26,032 nt of DNA. Source: an uncultured Mycoplasmatota bacterium. GTDB lineage: Bacteria; Bacillota_I; Bacilli_A; RF39; UBA660. Numbering within the stretch: position 1 is the first letter of the stretch; each line of letters starts with the position of its first letter. The stretch lies in NCBI GenBank assembly GCA_900543675.1, contig UQRY01000026.1, positions 1-26,032 on the forward strand. The letters are read 5' to 3'. Shown here in pieces: positions 1 through 7,593 of this stretch. The position numbers and the translations under genes are program-made. The notes beneath the pieces were generated by a model, which saw only the letters and a list, made by a program, of their open reading frames with translations, had not been told where the DNA came from and made no database searches.

Positions 1-203
1 TATAATATTATAGAATTAAATTAAACATTGAAAGGAAATAGATAATTATTTGTATAATATTTGTTGTATTTTATAGGTATTTTCTACCTAAATTTCTATT
101 AAATATAACTTCGTATAATTAATATTATGTTAACTTCTTATAATTGAATATCCTTTATCTGTATAAAATATTACTATTTGGGGAGTTTATAAATGGAGGT
201 TTT

Positions 204-383
204 ATGATGAATAATAATCAGAAAATTAAATGTCAGGTAGCTTCTTGTATGTATCAAAATAGTGATTATTGTACTTTGAATCAAATACAGATTAGTAACA
301 GTAAGCATTCTAATTATGCTACTGATCAAGAAGAAACTATTTGTCAGAGTTTTCAATGCGATGAAAAAAATAGCGCTAAATAA
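204..383 (+). CDS. DUF1540 small cysteine protein
   Basis: This 59-residue protein has the cysteine layout of DUF1540 proteins: C10-x4-C15-x7-C23, then a C-terminal C47-Q-S-F. The family is small, of unknown role, and thought to bind metal through these cysteines; that last point is family inference. A fifth cysteine is at position 52. The longer frame open from 144 has no ribosome site. GGAGG at 195-199 lies 4 bases before ATG 204 and 7 before ATG 207, so either of the two adjacent ATGs is the start. The stop codon lies in the loop of the hairpin shared with deoB. The upstream 1-203 is very AT-rich with several TATAAT-like hexamers (53-58, 114-119, 139-144), and no single promoter can be picked. 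Confidence 0.8.
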   Translation: MMNNNQKIKCQVASCMYQNSDYCTLNQIQISNSKHSNYATDQEETICQSFQCDEKNSAK

Positions 384-393
384 ACGCTATTTT
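367..393. terminator. Bidirectional hairpin terminator between convergent genes
   Basis: AAAATAGCG (367-375) and CGCTATTTT (385-393) form a perfect 9-bp stem. It has A-rich sequence on one side and T-rich on the other, so it can terminate both strands. The hairpin overlaps both neighbours: the DUF1540 stop (381-383) is in the loop and the deoB stop (387-389) is in the arm. Confidence 0.75.
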
Positions 394-1562
394 AATTTGT
401 CTAAAAATCCTGTACCAATTAGTGGTTGCATCGTATCAAAGTTTTGCGTAATAGTTGCACCAATATCAGCCATAGAGTCTAGAATATCTAATTTCTTTGG
501 TTCTTTTAAGTTCCGTCCAAAAATAAGGACTGGTACGTTTTCTCTGGTATGGCCATTTCCTGGAAAAGTTGGATCACATCCATGATCAGCCGTAAGGATT
601 AATAAATCGTCCATATCGAGTTTATTGATAATCATAGGTATTTCTACATCGAACTCTTCAATTGCTTTTGCATAGCCCTCTAAATCACGTTTATGACCAT
701 ATTCTTGATCAAAATCATTTAAATTACATACACATAAACCAGTAAAGTTTTTACCCATAATATCCGTTAATTTATTAATGGCTTCAGAATTATCTTTGGC
801 TTTAATCTTTTTGGTAATCCCTTCCCCATCGAAAACATCTGCTATTTTTCCGATAGAGATAACAGAAAATCCTCTTTCACTTAATAAGTTAAAAATACTT
901 TTGGTTGGTGGTTTAACGGCGTATTCACATTTTTCGTTGGTAAATTTAAAGTTGCCTGGTTTTCCAGTAAACACACGAGCGATTACTCTACCGACTTTTA
1001 ATTCTTCCGTTAAGGTAATCTGTCTAATCTTAGTTGCATACTCATATAATTTTGCAACAGGAATTACATCTTCATGAGCAGCAATACATAAATTAGAACC
1101 ATTTGAAGTATAGAGAATAAGAAAACCATATTCTAGTTGTCTTTCTCCTAATTCATTGATAATATCTAATCCATTAGCGTTTTTATTTCCAATTACACGT
1201 CGTTGAGTAATATTTTCAATTTGATCTAGTAACTCCCTAGGAAATCCATTTTCTGTAAATTGTTTAAATGGTACTAAATTTCTAACACCCATTAATTCAT
1301 AATGACCAGTCAAGGTATCTTTACCTGGATTAGTTGGCCTAGCAATTGTATAATAAGCTTCAACGTTAGGATTTTCGTCCATGTTTAATGTATTTAGAAA
1401 ACCTAGTTTCTGTAAGTTAGGAACAAAAAGATCATATTTTTCTTTAATGTGACCAAGAGTATTTGCTCCTTGATCTTGGTAGTTATTGGCATCTAATGCC
1501 TCCCCTACTCCTAATGAATCCATCACAACTAAAAATATTCGTCTAAATTTCATCTTATTCAT
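387..1562 (-). CDS. deoB: Phosphopentomutase
   Basis: Interconverts ribose or deoxyribose 1-phosphate and 5-phosphate in nucleoside salvage; cytoplasmic, two Mn ions. It belongs to the alkaline-phosphatase superfamily. Visible marks are the N-terminal metal Asp in FLVVMDSLGVGEA, the phospho-acceptor Thr in GKDTLTGHYELMG, and the C-terminal metal cluster ADHGCDPTFPGNGHTRENVP. About 391 residues, normal for the family. Start: the frame opens at 1589, but ATGs at 1562 and 1553 fit the family N-terminus better. AAAGGA ends 2 bases before the ATG at 1562 and 11 bases before the ATG at 1553, so 1553 is equally possible. The start overlaps the end of xerD, implying translational coupling. xerD (ripX) followed by the phosphopentomutase gene is also the order in Bacillus subtilis. 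Confidence 0.95.
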   Translation of the reverse strand: MNKMKFRRIFLVVMDSLGVGEALDANNYQDQGANTLGHIKEKYDLFVPNLQKLGFLNTLNMDENPNVEAYYTIARPTNPGKDTLTGHYELMGVRNLVPFKQFTENGFPRELLDQIENITQRRVIGNKNANGLDIINELGERQLEYGFLILYTSNGSNLCIAAHEDVIPVAKLYEYATKIRQITLTEELKVGRVIARVFTGKPGNFKFTNEKCEYAVKPPTKSIFNLLSERGFSVISIGKIADVFDGEGITKKIKAKDNSEAINKLTDIMGKNFTGLCVCNLNDFDQEYGHKRDLEGYAKAIEEFDVEIPMIINKLDMDDLLILTADHGCDPTFPGNGHTRENVPVLIFGRNLKEPKKLDILDSMADIGATITQNFDTMQPLIGTGFLDKLK

Positions 1563-2457
1563 CGTCCTTTCTTGGGTGATATTCTTCATAATCTTTTCTT
1601 ACTTTTTGATTCGTAATATGGGTATAAATTCTAGTAGTCGCAATATCGCTATGACCGAGCATTTCTTGGATTACACGAAGATCTGCTCCATTTTCTAATA
1701 AATGAGTCGCAAAGCTATGTCTTAAAGTATGAGGAGAAACGTTAGGATTCAGATTTTTTTTGATTAATAACTCTTTTAATATTTTAAAGAATCCTTGGCG
1801 TGATATTGGCTTTCCATGATTGTTTAAAAATAACTCTGAATAGGTATTGCTTTTCTTTTTTTCTAAAAGAGGTCTTTTTTCTAAATATTGATGGAGAGAG
1901 GTGATAATGTAATCATTAATTGGTACAATTCTTTCTTTTCTCCCCTTCCCGGTACATCTTACTGTACAGTTTGTAAGATCAATATCGTTTAATGTTAAAC
2001 TGAGTAATTCACTAATGCGGAGTCCAGTTCCGTATAGTAATTCTAACATAGCTTTGTTTCGATAGTCAAATGGTGTATTTAAGGAAATATCTAGTAATTC
2101 ATCTACTTCTTCTACCGTTAAAGTATTGGGTAGTTGTTTTTTTAATTTTGGTCTTTCAATGTTTTTTGAAACATCTTCTTTTAGATAGCCAATCTTTAAA
2201 AAGTATTTGTGAAAGTTTTTGATTGCGGTTATCGCATGAGCGATAGATTGTGGACTTATCTCTTGTTTTTTTAATGTTCCTAAGTACTCAGTAATATGAT
2301 TTATCTTTACTTCTTTAATGTCTGTTATATTATTTTTCTTTAAGAAGTTACAGTATTTTTCTAATTCTAAACGATAAGATTCTTTTGTATTCATCGTTAA
2401 ATGTTGTTCGATTAAGACATATTGTAAGTAACTTTCTCTTTCTTTATCTAATTTCAT
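1555..2457 (-). CDS. xerD: Tyrosine recombinase XerD
   Basis: Site-specific tyrosine recombinase that, with a XerC-type partner, resolves chromosome dimers at dif under FtsK or SpoIIIE control. The N-terminal SAM-like core-binding domain spans about residues 5-90 and the catalytic domain about 110-290. All catalytic residues are present: R147 (GTGLRISELL), K171 (TGKGRKER), H243 and R246 (SPHTLRHSFA), H269 (MLGHSD) and nucleophile Y278 (RIYTH). At 300 residues it matches XerD/XerC length. I call it XerD rather than XerC because phosphopentomutase follows, as in B. subtilis ripX-drm. No integrase-like accessory domain or mobile-element context is visible, so it is a housekeeping enzyme. The ribosome site is weak (GGGGT). 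Confidence 0.9.
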   Translation of the reverse strand: MKLDKERESYLQYVLIEQHLTMNTKESYRLELEKYCNFLKKNNITDIKEVKINHITEYLGTLKKQEISPQSIAHAITAIKNFHKYFLKIGYLKEDVSKNIERPKLKKQLPNTLTVEEVDELLDISLNTPFDYRNKAMLELLYGTGLRISELLSLTLNDIDLTNCTVRCTGKGRKERIVPINDYIITSLHQYLEKRPLLEKKKSNTYSELFLNNHGKPISRQGFFKILKELLIKKNLNPNVSPHTLRHSFATHLLENGADLRVIQEMLGHSDIATTRIYTHITNQKVRKDYEEYHPRKDDE

Positions 2458-2479
2458 AAAACTACCCCACTACACTTTC

Positions 2480-2488
2480 ATTATACCA
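2480..2488 (-). promoter_or_regulatory. Extended -10 promoter of xerD-deoB
   Basis: On the minus strand TGGTATAAT (a TGn extended -10 plus consensus TATAAT) lies about 23 bases before the xerD ATG. No good -35 hexamer is seen 17 bases further up, which fits an extended -10 promoter. Confidence 0.5.
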
Positions 2489-2574
2489 TATTTTAGTCCT
2501 ATACGGCCAATGAGTTGTAGAAATTCCTTATGTTTTTTGATAAAATAAATATTGAACTTTTAAGAAAGGTATTT

Positions 2575-2607
2575 ATGAAGTTTTATAGAAAGGAAGTTAT
2601 CGGATGA
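2575..2607 (+). CDS. Possible 10-codon leader ORF coupled to rarA
   Basis: ATG at 2575 opens a 10-codon frame (MKFYRKEVIG) ending in TGA at 2605-2607. The stop overlaps the rarA start as ATGA (2604-2607). AAGAAAGG at 2562-2569 sits 5 bases before this ATG, a usable ribosome site. rarA also has its own site (AAAGGAAG, 2589-2596) inside the mini-ORF. It could be a translated leader that couples or attenuates rarA, or a chance frame. Nothing beyond the start, the ribosome site and the overlap supports it. Confidence 0.35.
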   Translation: MKFYRKEVIG

Positions 2608-3842
2608 ATAAGCCTCTTGCTTTAAAATTAACGCCTAATTCGATCAATGAAGTAATTGGACAAAAACACCTACTAGGTGAAGGGAAAATTCTTCGTAATT
2701 TGGTGGAAAACAAGAAGATATATTCCATGATTTTATATGGTAAGCCAGGTATTGGAAAAACGACCATTGCGCAAGCTATAGTAAAGGATTTAGGGGTTAG
2801 GTATCGATTTTTGAATGCGACAATCAATAATAAAAAGGATTTTGATGTTGTTGTTGAAGAAGCCAAAATGTATGATGGTATTGTTTTAATTATGGATGAA
2901 ATTCATCGTTTAAATAAAGATAAACAAGATCTTTTACTTCCCCAGTTAGAAAGTGGTTTGATTACATTAATTGGGATGACTACGTCTAATCCTTATTTTA
3001 AAATTAATCCTGCTATTCGTAGTCGATGTCAAATCTTTGAATTACATGATTTATCTTATGAAGATATTGTTGAAGGTCTAAATCGAGCGATAAAACATCC
3101 GGATTTAGCGGGTATTGAGATTACTGAAGATGCAATTTCTTATATTGCGCATCTTTCTGGAAATGATCTTCGTTATGCTTATAACTTGTTAGAAATGGCT
3201 TTTTATGCGACTAAAGATAAAAAAGTAACTTTAGAGTTACTCAAAAATATTAATAATAAACCAGTTATGATATCGGATAAGGATGCTTCAGGTCACTATG
3301 ATTTACTCAGTGCATTTCAGAAGTCAATTCGTGGAAGTGATGTGGATGCGGCTCTACACTATTTAGCTAGATTAATTGCGATTGGCGATTTAGATAGTAT
3401 TTACAGACGGATGAGTGTGATTTGTTATGAAGATATTGGCTTAGCTAATCCTGATATGGGGCCTCGAGTGATGGCAGCAATCTCAGCTAGTGAATTGGTG
3501 GGGTTACCAGAAGCAAGAATTCCGCTTTCTGAAGTCGTTATCGAACTTGCTTTATCTCCGAAATCAAATACGGCTCATGTTGCGTTAGATAAGGCTTTAG
3601 AAGATGTTGAAACTGGACGTTGTGGAGATATTCCGGATACCATTAAGATTCATTCTTCTATCTATAAATATCCTCACGATTATCCGAATAATTTTGTTGT
3701 ACAACAGTATTTACCAGACAATTTGGTGGGTAAAAAATACTATTTACCTAAAGATACATCCCCTAATGAACGAATGCTTGGTCAAATTAGAGAAAAATTA
3801 GACCGTTTAAAGGAAAAAAATAGTAATCAGAAAGAAGGATAA
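2604..3842 (+). CDS. rarA: AAA+ ATPase RarA (MgsA), replication recombination factor
   Basis: Clamp-loader-like AAA+ ATPase (RarA/MgsA/WRNIP1 family) acting at stalled replication forks. Walker A is GKPGIGKTT at 46-54, Walker B IVLIMDEIH with D98-E99, and the sensor/arginine-finger region reads RSRCQIFEL. The C-terminal MgsA-type oligomerisation region begins about residue 225 (SAFQKSIRGSDVDAALHYLA) and continues through a stretch like YEDIGLANPDMGP typical of RarA. 412 residues, full length. The start at 2604 has AAAGGAAG 7 bases upstream. A guanylate-kinase-like gene follows after 7 bases, so the two are probably co-transcribed. Confidence 0.93.
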   Translation: MNKPLALKLTPNSINEVIGQKHLLGEGKILRNLVENKKIYSMILYGKPGIGKTTIAQAIVKDLGVRYRFLNATINNKKDFDVVVEEAKMYDGIVLIMDEIHRLNKDKQDLLLPQLESGLITLIGMTTSNPYFKINPAIRSRCQIFELHDLSYEDIVEGLNRAIKHPDLAGIEITEDAISYIAHLSGNDLRYAYNLLEMAFYATKDKKVTLELLKNINNKPVMISDKDASGHYDLLSAFQKSIRGSDVDAALHYLARLIAIGDLDSIYRRMSVICYEDIGLANPDMGPRVMAAISASELVGLPEARIPLSEVVIELALSPKSNTAHVALDKALEDVETGRCGDIPDTIKIHSSIYKYPHDYPNNFVVQQYLPDNLVGKKYYLPKDTSPNERMLGQIREKLDRLKEKNSNQKEG

Positions 3843-3849
3843 GTAGTAA

Positions 3850-4473
3850 ATGGGAAAAATATTTTGTATTATGGGAAAAAGTTCAAGTGGTAAAGATTCT
3901 CTTTTTCATATGCTTGAACAAGACTATCCTGACATGAAAGAAATTGTTCTTTATACAACTCGCCCAATCCGTACAGGCGAAATAGATGGCGTAACTTATC
4001 ATTATGTTGATGATGAGACTTATTATAGAATGAAAGAGGAAAACCAAATAGTGGAAGCTAGAAGTTATCATACCGAACATGGAATCTGGACCTACTTTAC
4101 TTCTAGCCTGGAAATCGACATAGAGAATAATGACTATCTTCAGATCAATACTTTAGAAGGGTATCAAAAACTAAAAGACTATTTCGGGACAGAAAATGTT
4201 GTTCCTATTTATGTAGAAGTTAAAGATGATGGGATTCGCCTTCAACGAGCATTAACGAGAGAAAGAAACGAAGAACATCCTAAGTATCAAGAATTATGTC
4301 GGCGTTTTCTAGCGGATCAAATGGATTTTAGCGAGGAAAAATTGGCGAGTGCGGGAATTACTAAAGAGGATCGCTTCCTTAACTATAATTTTATGACTTG
4401 TTTACAAACGATTGAAGAGAAGATAAATGAGCATCGATCTCTTACAAAGGCAAATAAACAGTATCATTTATAG
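3850..4473 (+). CDS. Guanylate kinase-like P-loop nucleotide kinase
   Basis: Guanylate-kinase fold protein, 207 residues. The P-loop is GKSSSGKDS (9-17); the nucleotide-binding stretch LYTTRPIRTGEIDGVTYHYV matches the TTRxxRxGExDGxxYxFV signature of GMP kinases. Canonical Gmk has GPSGAGKGT and a YGT motif; here the loop is SSSGKDS and the corresponding stretch reads GIWTYFTSSL. This looks like the divergent Gmk paralogue of low-GC Gram-positives rather than the main essential enzyme, so GMP specificity is inferred. It follows rarA closely and ends at a clear terminator. No gene symbol is given because a separate true gmk may exist elsewhere. Confidence 0.75.
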   Translation: MGKIFCIMGKSSSGKDSLFHMLEQDYPDMKEIVLYTTRPIRTGEIDGVTYHYVDDETYYRMKEENQIVEARSYHTEHGIWTYFTSSLEIDIENNDYLQINTLEGYQKLKDYFGTENVVPIYVEVKDDGIRLQRALTRERNEEHPKYQELCRRFLADQMDFSEEKLASAGITKEDRFLNYNFMTCLQTIEEKINEHRSLTKANKQYHL

Positions 4474-4513
4474 ATGAAAGGTAGTCCCCTACTCTTTGTT
4501 ATCAGAGTATATT

Positions 4514-4549
4514 AAAAAAGGCAGTGTTGAAAATAGCACTGCTTTTATT
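4514..4549 (+). terminator. Terminator of rarA-gmk-like operon
   Basis: AAAAAAGGCAGTG and CACTGCTTTTATT form a stem with one G-T wobble around a loop of about 10 bases, followed by T-rich sequence on the plus strand. It lies 40 bases after the kinase-like gene stop. Confidence 0.8.
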
Positions 4550-4562
4550 ATGAAAAAATTCA

Positions 4563-4594
4563 AAGAAAAAAGCTACTCACTTGGAGTAACTTAA
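4563..4594 (-). terminator. Terminator of the heat-shock operon
   Basis: Directly after the dnaJ stop, the minus strand reads AAGTTACTC, a short loop, then GAGTAGCTTTTTTC. This is a stem with one mismatch followed by a T run, a typical intrinsic terminator that closes hrcA-grpE-dnaK-pepF-dnaJ. Confidence 0.7.
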
Positions 4595-5719
4595 TTAATG
4601 ATTTTCTTTGACAAAGCGAGTAAATTTTTCTAATTCTTTGTCACTTAAATCGGTATCGGCAAGCATTTCGATTAACTGTTTTTGCTCTTTAGATAGTTTC
4701 TTTGGTGTAACTACTTTTAAGACGATATACATATCTCCTTTACGACGAGTACTATCATTATGAATACCTTTTCCTTTAATTCGTTGCTTATCGCCACTTT
4801 CACTACCGGCTGGAACCGTTAGATTTACATTTCCATAGAGTGTTGGGATTTCTTTTTTACATCCTAGAATCGCTTCCGTTAAAGTAAGTGGTACTTCTAG
4901 GTAGATATCATCTTCATCTCGAACATAGAATTCGTGATCTTTAACCGTAAATTCGATGTATAAGTCGCCATTTGGTCCACCATTTGTTCCGGCAGAACCT
5001 TTACCAGATAGACGAAGTCTGTTTCCTGTATCGACTCCAGCTGGTACTTTGATCTCTAATTCTTTTTCTACTCTTATCTTTCCAGTACCATTACATTCAC
5101 TACATTTACGTTTATAACTTTTTCCTTTACCACCACAGTGTGGGCAAGTTGTTTTCGATAAGAAACTACCAAAAATCGTATGTTGTTCACTAGTGATTGT
5201 ACCACTACCATGGCAATGCTCACAAGTAGTTTCATCAAAACCACCTTTTCCACGACACTCATCACAGGTTTCTGTTACTTCTAATTCGATTTCTTTCTTT
5301 GTACCATAAACGGCTTCTTCGAACGTTAATGTCATTTTAACGAGAGAATCATTTCCTTTGGTTGCTCGGTTACTTCCTCTTTTTGAACTTCCACCAAAGC
5401 CACCGAAACCACCAAAGATATTATCGAAGATATCGTCATAGCTAAAGCCTGAGAAATCAAAGCCACCGAAACCACCACCGGCTCCTCCGGCACCACCTTG
5501 GAAGGCAGCATGACCAAATTGATCGTATTGTTTTCTTTTTTCCTCATCCGATAATACCGCATAAGCTTCCTGTACTTCTTTAAATTTTGCTTCGGCATCA
5601 GGTTCCTTGCTGACATCAGGATGGTATTTCTTTGCTAATTTTCGAAAGGCGCTTTTGATTTCATCTTGGGATGCACTTTTCGATACACCTAGCACTTCAT
5701 AATAATCTTTTTTATCCAT
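4595..5719 (-). CDS. dnaJ: Chaperone DnaJ (Hsp40)
   Basis: Co-chaperone that delivers substrates to DnaK and stimulates its ATPase. The J domain (1-70) carries the HPD motif (KKYHPDV). A Gly/Phe-rich linker follows (about 75-115). Then come four CxxCxGxG zinc repeats: CDECRGKG, CEHCHGSG, CPHCGGKG and CSECNGTG. The C-terminal substrate and dimer domain follows. 374 residues, full-length type I DnaJ. RBS AGAGGTGA precedes ATG 5719. It is last in the operon, 16 bases after pepF; dnaJ usually follows dnaK directly. Confidence 0.97.
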   Translation of the reverse strand: MDKKDYYEVLGVSKSASQDEIKSAFRKLAKKYHPDVSKEPDAEAKFKEVQEAYAVLSDEEKRKQYDQFGHAAFQGGAGGAGGGFGGFDFSGFSYDDIFDNIFGGFGGFGGSSKRGSNRATKGNDSLVKMTLTFEEAVYGTKKEIELEVTETCDECRGKGGFDETTCEHCHGSGTITSEQHTIFGSFLSKTTCPHCGGKGKSYKRKCSECNGTGKIRVEKELEIKVPAGVDTGNRLRLSGKGSAGTNGGPNGDLYIEFTVKDHEFYVRDEDDIYLEVPLTLTEAILGCKKEIPTLYGNVNLTVPAGSESGDKQRIKGKGIHNDSTRRKGDMYIVLKVVTPKKLSKEQKQLIEMLADTDLSDKELEKFTRFVKENH

Positions 5720-5735
5720 TACACTTCACCTCTTT

Positions 5736-7529
5736 TTACTGATCTAGTTTTTGGTAGGAAGAAATTAATTCATTGAACATATCCATTGCTTTGGCGAAGA
5801 CTTCTTCACTTGTGATGTCAACACCAGCTACTTTTAATTCTTCGATTGGGTCCATACTATCCCCTGTTTTCAAGAAGTTTAAGTAGTCAGTTACAGCATT
5901 TTCTTCATGAGATAAAATTCTATTTACAATATAGCAAGCGGCAATTAAACCAGTAGCATACTGATAAACGTAGAAGTTATAGTAAAAGTGTGGAACTCGT
6001 GCCCATTCATATTTGATTTCTTCATTAATGACTACATCTTTACCAAAGTAGAACTCGTTTAAGGCATAGTATTTTTCTGCTAGAACATCACTAGTTAGTG
6101 TTTTTCCCTGTTCTACTGTATCGTACATAAACTCTTCGAATTCGCTAAACATGGTTTGACGAAAGATCGTTGCTTTAAATAGATCCATCATCTCACTTAA
6201 GATGAATTTTTTCTCGTTATTGTCATTAGAATGTTCTAACATATAGTAGTTTAACAACATTTCATTCACAGTAGATGCAACTTCGGCAACAAATATTTTA
6301 TAACTACTATATAAATAAGAATTGTTTTTATTTGAATAGTATGTATGCATCGAGTGCCCTAGTTCGTGTGCAAGAGTAGATACATCGTTATACTTTCCTT
6401 GGAAGTTTAATAACATAAATGGTTTTGTATCGTAAGAACCTGCGGAATAAGCGCCCCCTCGTTTTCCCTTATTTGGATAGACATCGATCCATCTATCCCG
6501 AAAAGCTTCTTCGGCGGTTCTTTTATATTCCTCTCCAAAGACAGAGATAACATCAAGAACGATTTTCTTAGCTTCCTCATACGTGTATTCTCGCTCATCA
6601 TGAGCTAAATTTACCCCCGCATCATATAAACAGAAATCATCTAATTTTAAAACCTCTTTCTTTAATTTGAAGTAATTGTATAAAACATCGATATGCTTAT
6701 GCACTTCTCTAATTAAGGTATCGTAAACGACAGGATTTACTCGATTACAAATTAGGCTTGCTTCTTTACTATTGGGATATCCTCTTAATTTGTTTTCCGT
6801 CACAATTTTAGAAACATTTCCTTGTAAAGCTTCCGCTAGGGATTGTTTATGTTCTTGGTAAGCACGATATAATGCTTGAAACGCATCACGTCGTACTCTT
6901 CTATCCTTACTTATAATATAGGTTTGATAAGTTTCATTGTTGATTTCTACTTCTTTTTTCTGTTCATCTTTAATGGTATAGAATTTAATTTCGGCGTTAC
7001 GAAGGATACCAGCTATGTTTTCTGGAGTATTCAAAGAATTAGAAAAGGCTGAAATTATTCGCTCTTCTTGTTCTGATAAGACATATTTTTTCTTATCGAA
7101 TAATCGTTCAAACCATAAAGTATACTTTTCTAACTCACTATTTTCCTTTAAGTACTTTTGAATGATTTTTTCATCTTGTTGTAATAATTCGGGAACGATA
7201 AAAGATGTTTTTTCTAGATAATCGGTATAAAGATTCGTGATCTCTCCTTTTTGGCGATTGGCTTCATCGTTGGTTAAGTCTTCGTCATAACGTCGATAAG
7301 TGTAAGTAAATAACTTTTCAATTACTCGTTCTGTATCGAAAGAAGTATCTAATACATAAAGTAAATTGCTTGCTGAAGATAAAATCTTTCCTTTATACTT
7401 TTCTAGTTTTGTTGTATTTTCTTTTACTAAAATAACATCTGCATCAAGTTCATCTTTTGTTGGATAAATACTTTCTAAATCCCAGGTATCTTCTTTTTTT
7501 TGCTCACTTCTACGTTTTATTTTTATCAT
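5736..7529 (-). CDS. pepF: Oligoendopeptidase F (M3 family)
   Basis: Cytoplasmic zinc metallopeptidase of family M3 that cleaves short peptides. The HExxH zinc site is HELGH at 388-392 (TLAHELGHSMHTYYS), with the third ligand Glu near 416 (FVAEVASTVNEMLL). 597 residues, the usual size. The N-terminus (DTWDLESIYPT) is typical of PepF. RBS AGGAG lies just before ATG 7529. The gene sits inside the heat-shock operon between dnaK and dnaJ, separated from dnaK by a strong hairpin. That placement suggests it is made with the chaperones or from processed mRNA; a link to turnover of peptides from damaged proteins is my inference. Confidence 0.93.
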   Translation of the reverse strand: MIKIKRRSEQKKEDTWDLESIYPTKDELDADVILVKENTTKLEKYKGKILSSASNLLYVLDTSFDTERVIEKLFTYTYRRYDEDLTNDEANRQKGEITNLYTDYLEKTSFIVPELLQQDEKIIQKYLKENSELEKYTLWFERLFDKKKYVLSEQEERIISAFSNSLNTPENIAGILRNAEIKFYTIKDEQKKEVEINNETYQTYIISKDRRVRRDAFQALYRAYQEHKQSLAEALQGNVSKIVTENKLRGYPNSKEASLICNRVNPVVYDTLIREVHKHIDVLYNYFKLKKEVLKLDDFCLYDAGVNLAHDEREYTYEEAKKIVLDVISVFGEEYKRTAEEAFRDRWIDVYPNKGKRGGAYSAGSYDTKPFMLLNFQGKYNDVSTLAHELGHSMHTYYSNKNNSYLYSSYKIFVAEVASTVNEMLLNYYMLEHSNDNNEKKFILSEMMDLFKATIFRQTMFSEFEEFMYDTVEQGKTLTSDVLAEKYYALNEFYFGKDVVINEEIKYEWARVPHFYYNFYVYQYATGLIAACYIVNRILSHEENAVTDYLNFLKTGDSMDPIEELKVAGVDITSEEVFAKAMDMFNELISSYQKLDQ

Positions 7530-7552
7530 TATATTTCTCCTATTATACGTTG

Positions 7553-7582
7553 AGAGAAGTCCTAGTTACCTAGAACTTCTCT
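7553..7582 (-). other. Strong intergenic RNA hairpin between dnaK and pepF
   Basis: On the minus strand AGAGAAGTTCTAG and CTAGGACTTCTCT pair over 13 bp with one G-U wobble around a GUAA tetraloop (GNRA type). No T run follows on the minus strand, so it is not a standard terminator. It more likely marks an mRNA processing or 3'-stabilising site for the dnaK message, or partial termination. The T-rich side lies on the plus strand, but no plus-strand gene ends here. Confidence 0.6.
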
Positions 7583-7593
7583 TATTTTTATTT

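Noticed and set aside
74..90. TAGGTA/TACCTA hairpin near the window start
   Set aside because: Only 6 bp with no T run and no gene visible upstream, so no role can be supported.
144..203. Extended start of the DUF1540 gene at 144
   Set aside because: No ribosome site there; GGAGG at 195-199 serves ATG 204 or 207, and the domain starts after that.
778..1077. Plus-strand open frame opposite deoB, and similar frames opposite dnaK, parC and parE
   Set aside because: They are antisense shadows of strongly conserved genes, without ribosome sites or protein-like composition.
1555..2457. Tyrosine recombinase as a mark of an integrated element
   Set aside because: It is a standard-length Xer protein in its conserved place before deoB, with no att repeats or phage genes nearby.
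7534..7552. TATAAT just before pepF as a promoter
   Set aside because: It would give an almost leaderless transcript, with the -35 region inside the hairpin stem. The sequence is better explained as AT-rich leader with the ribosome site.
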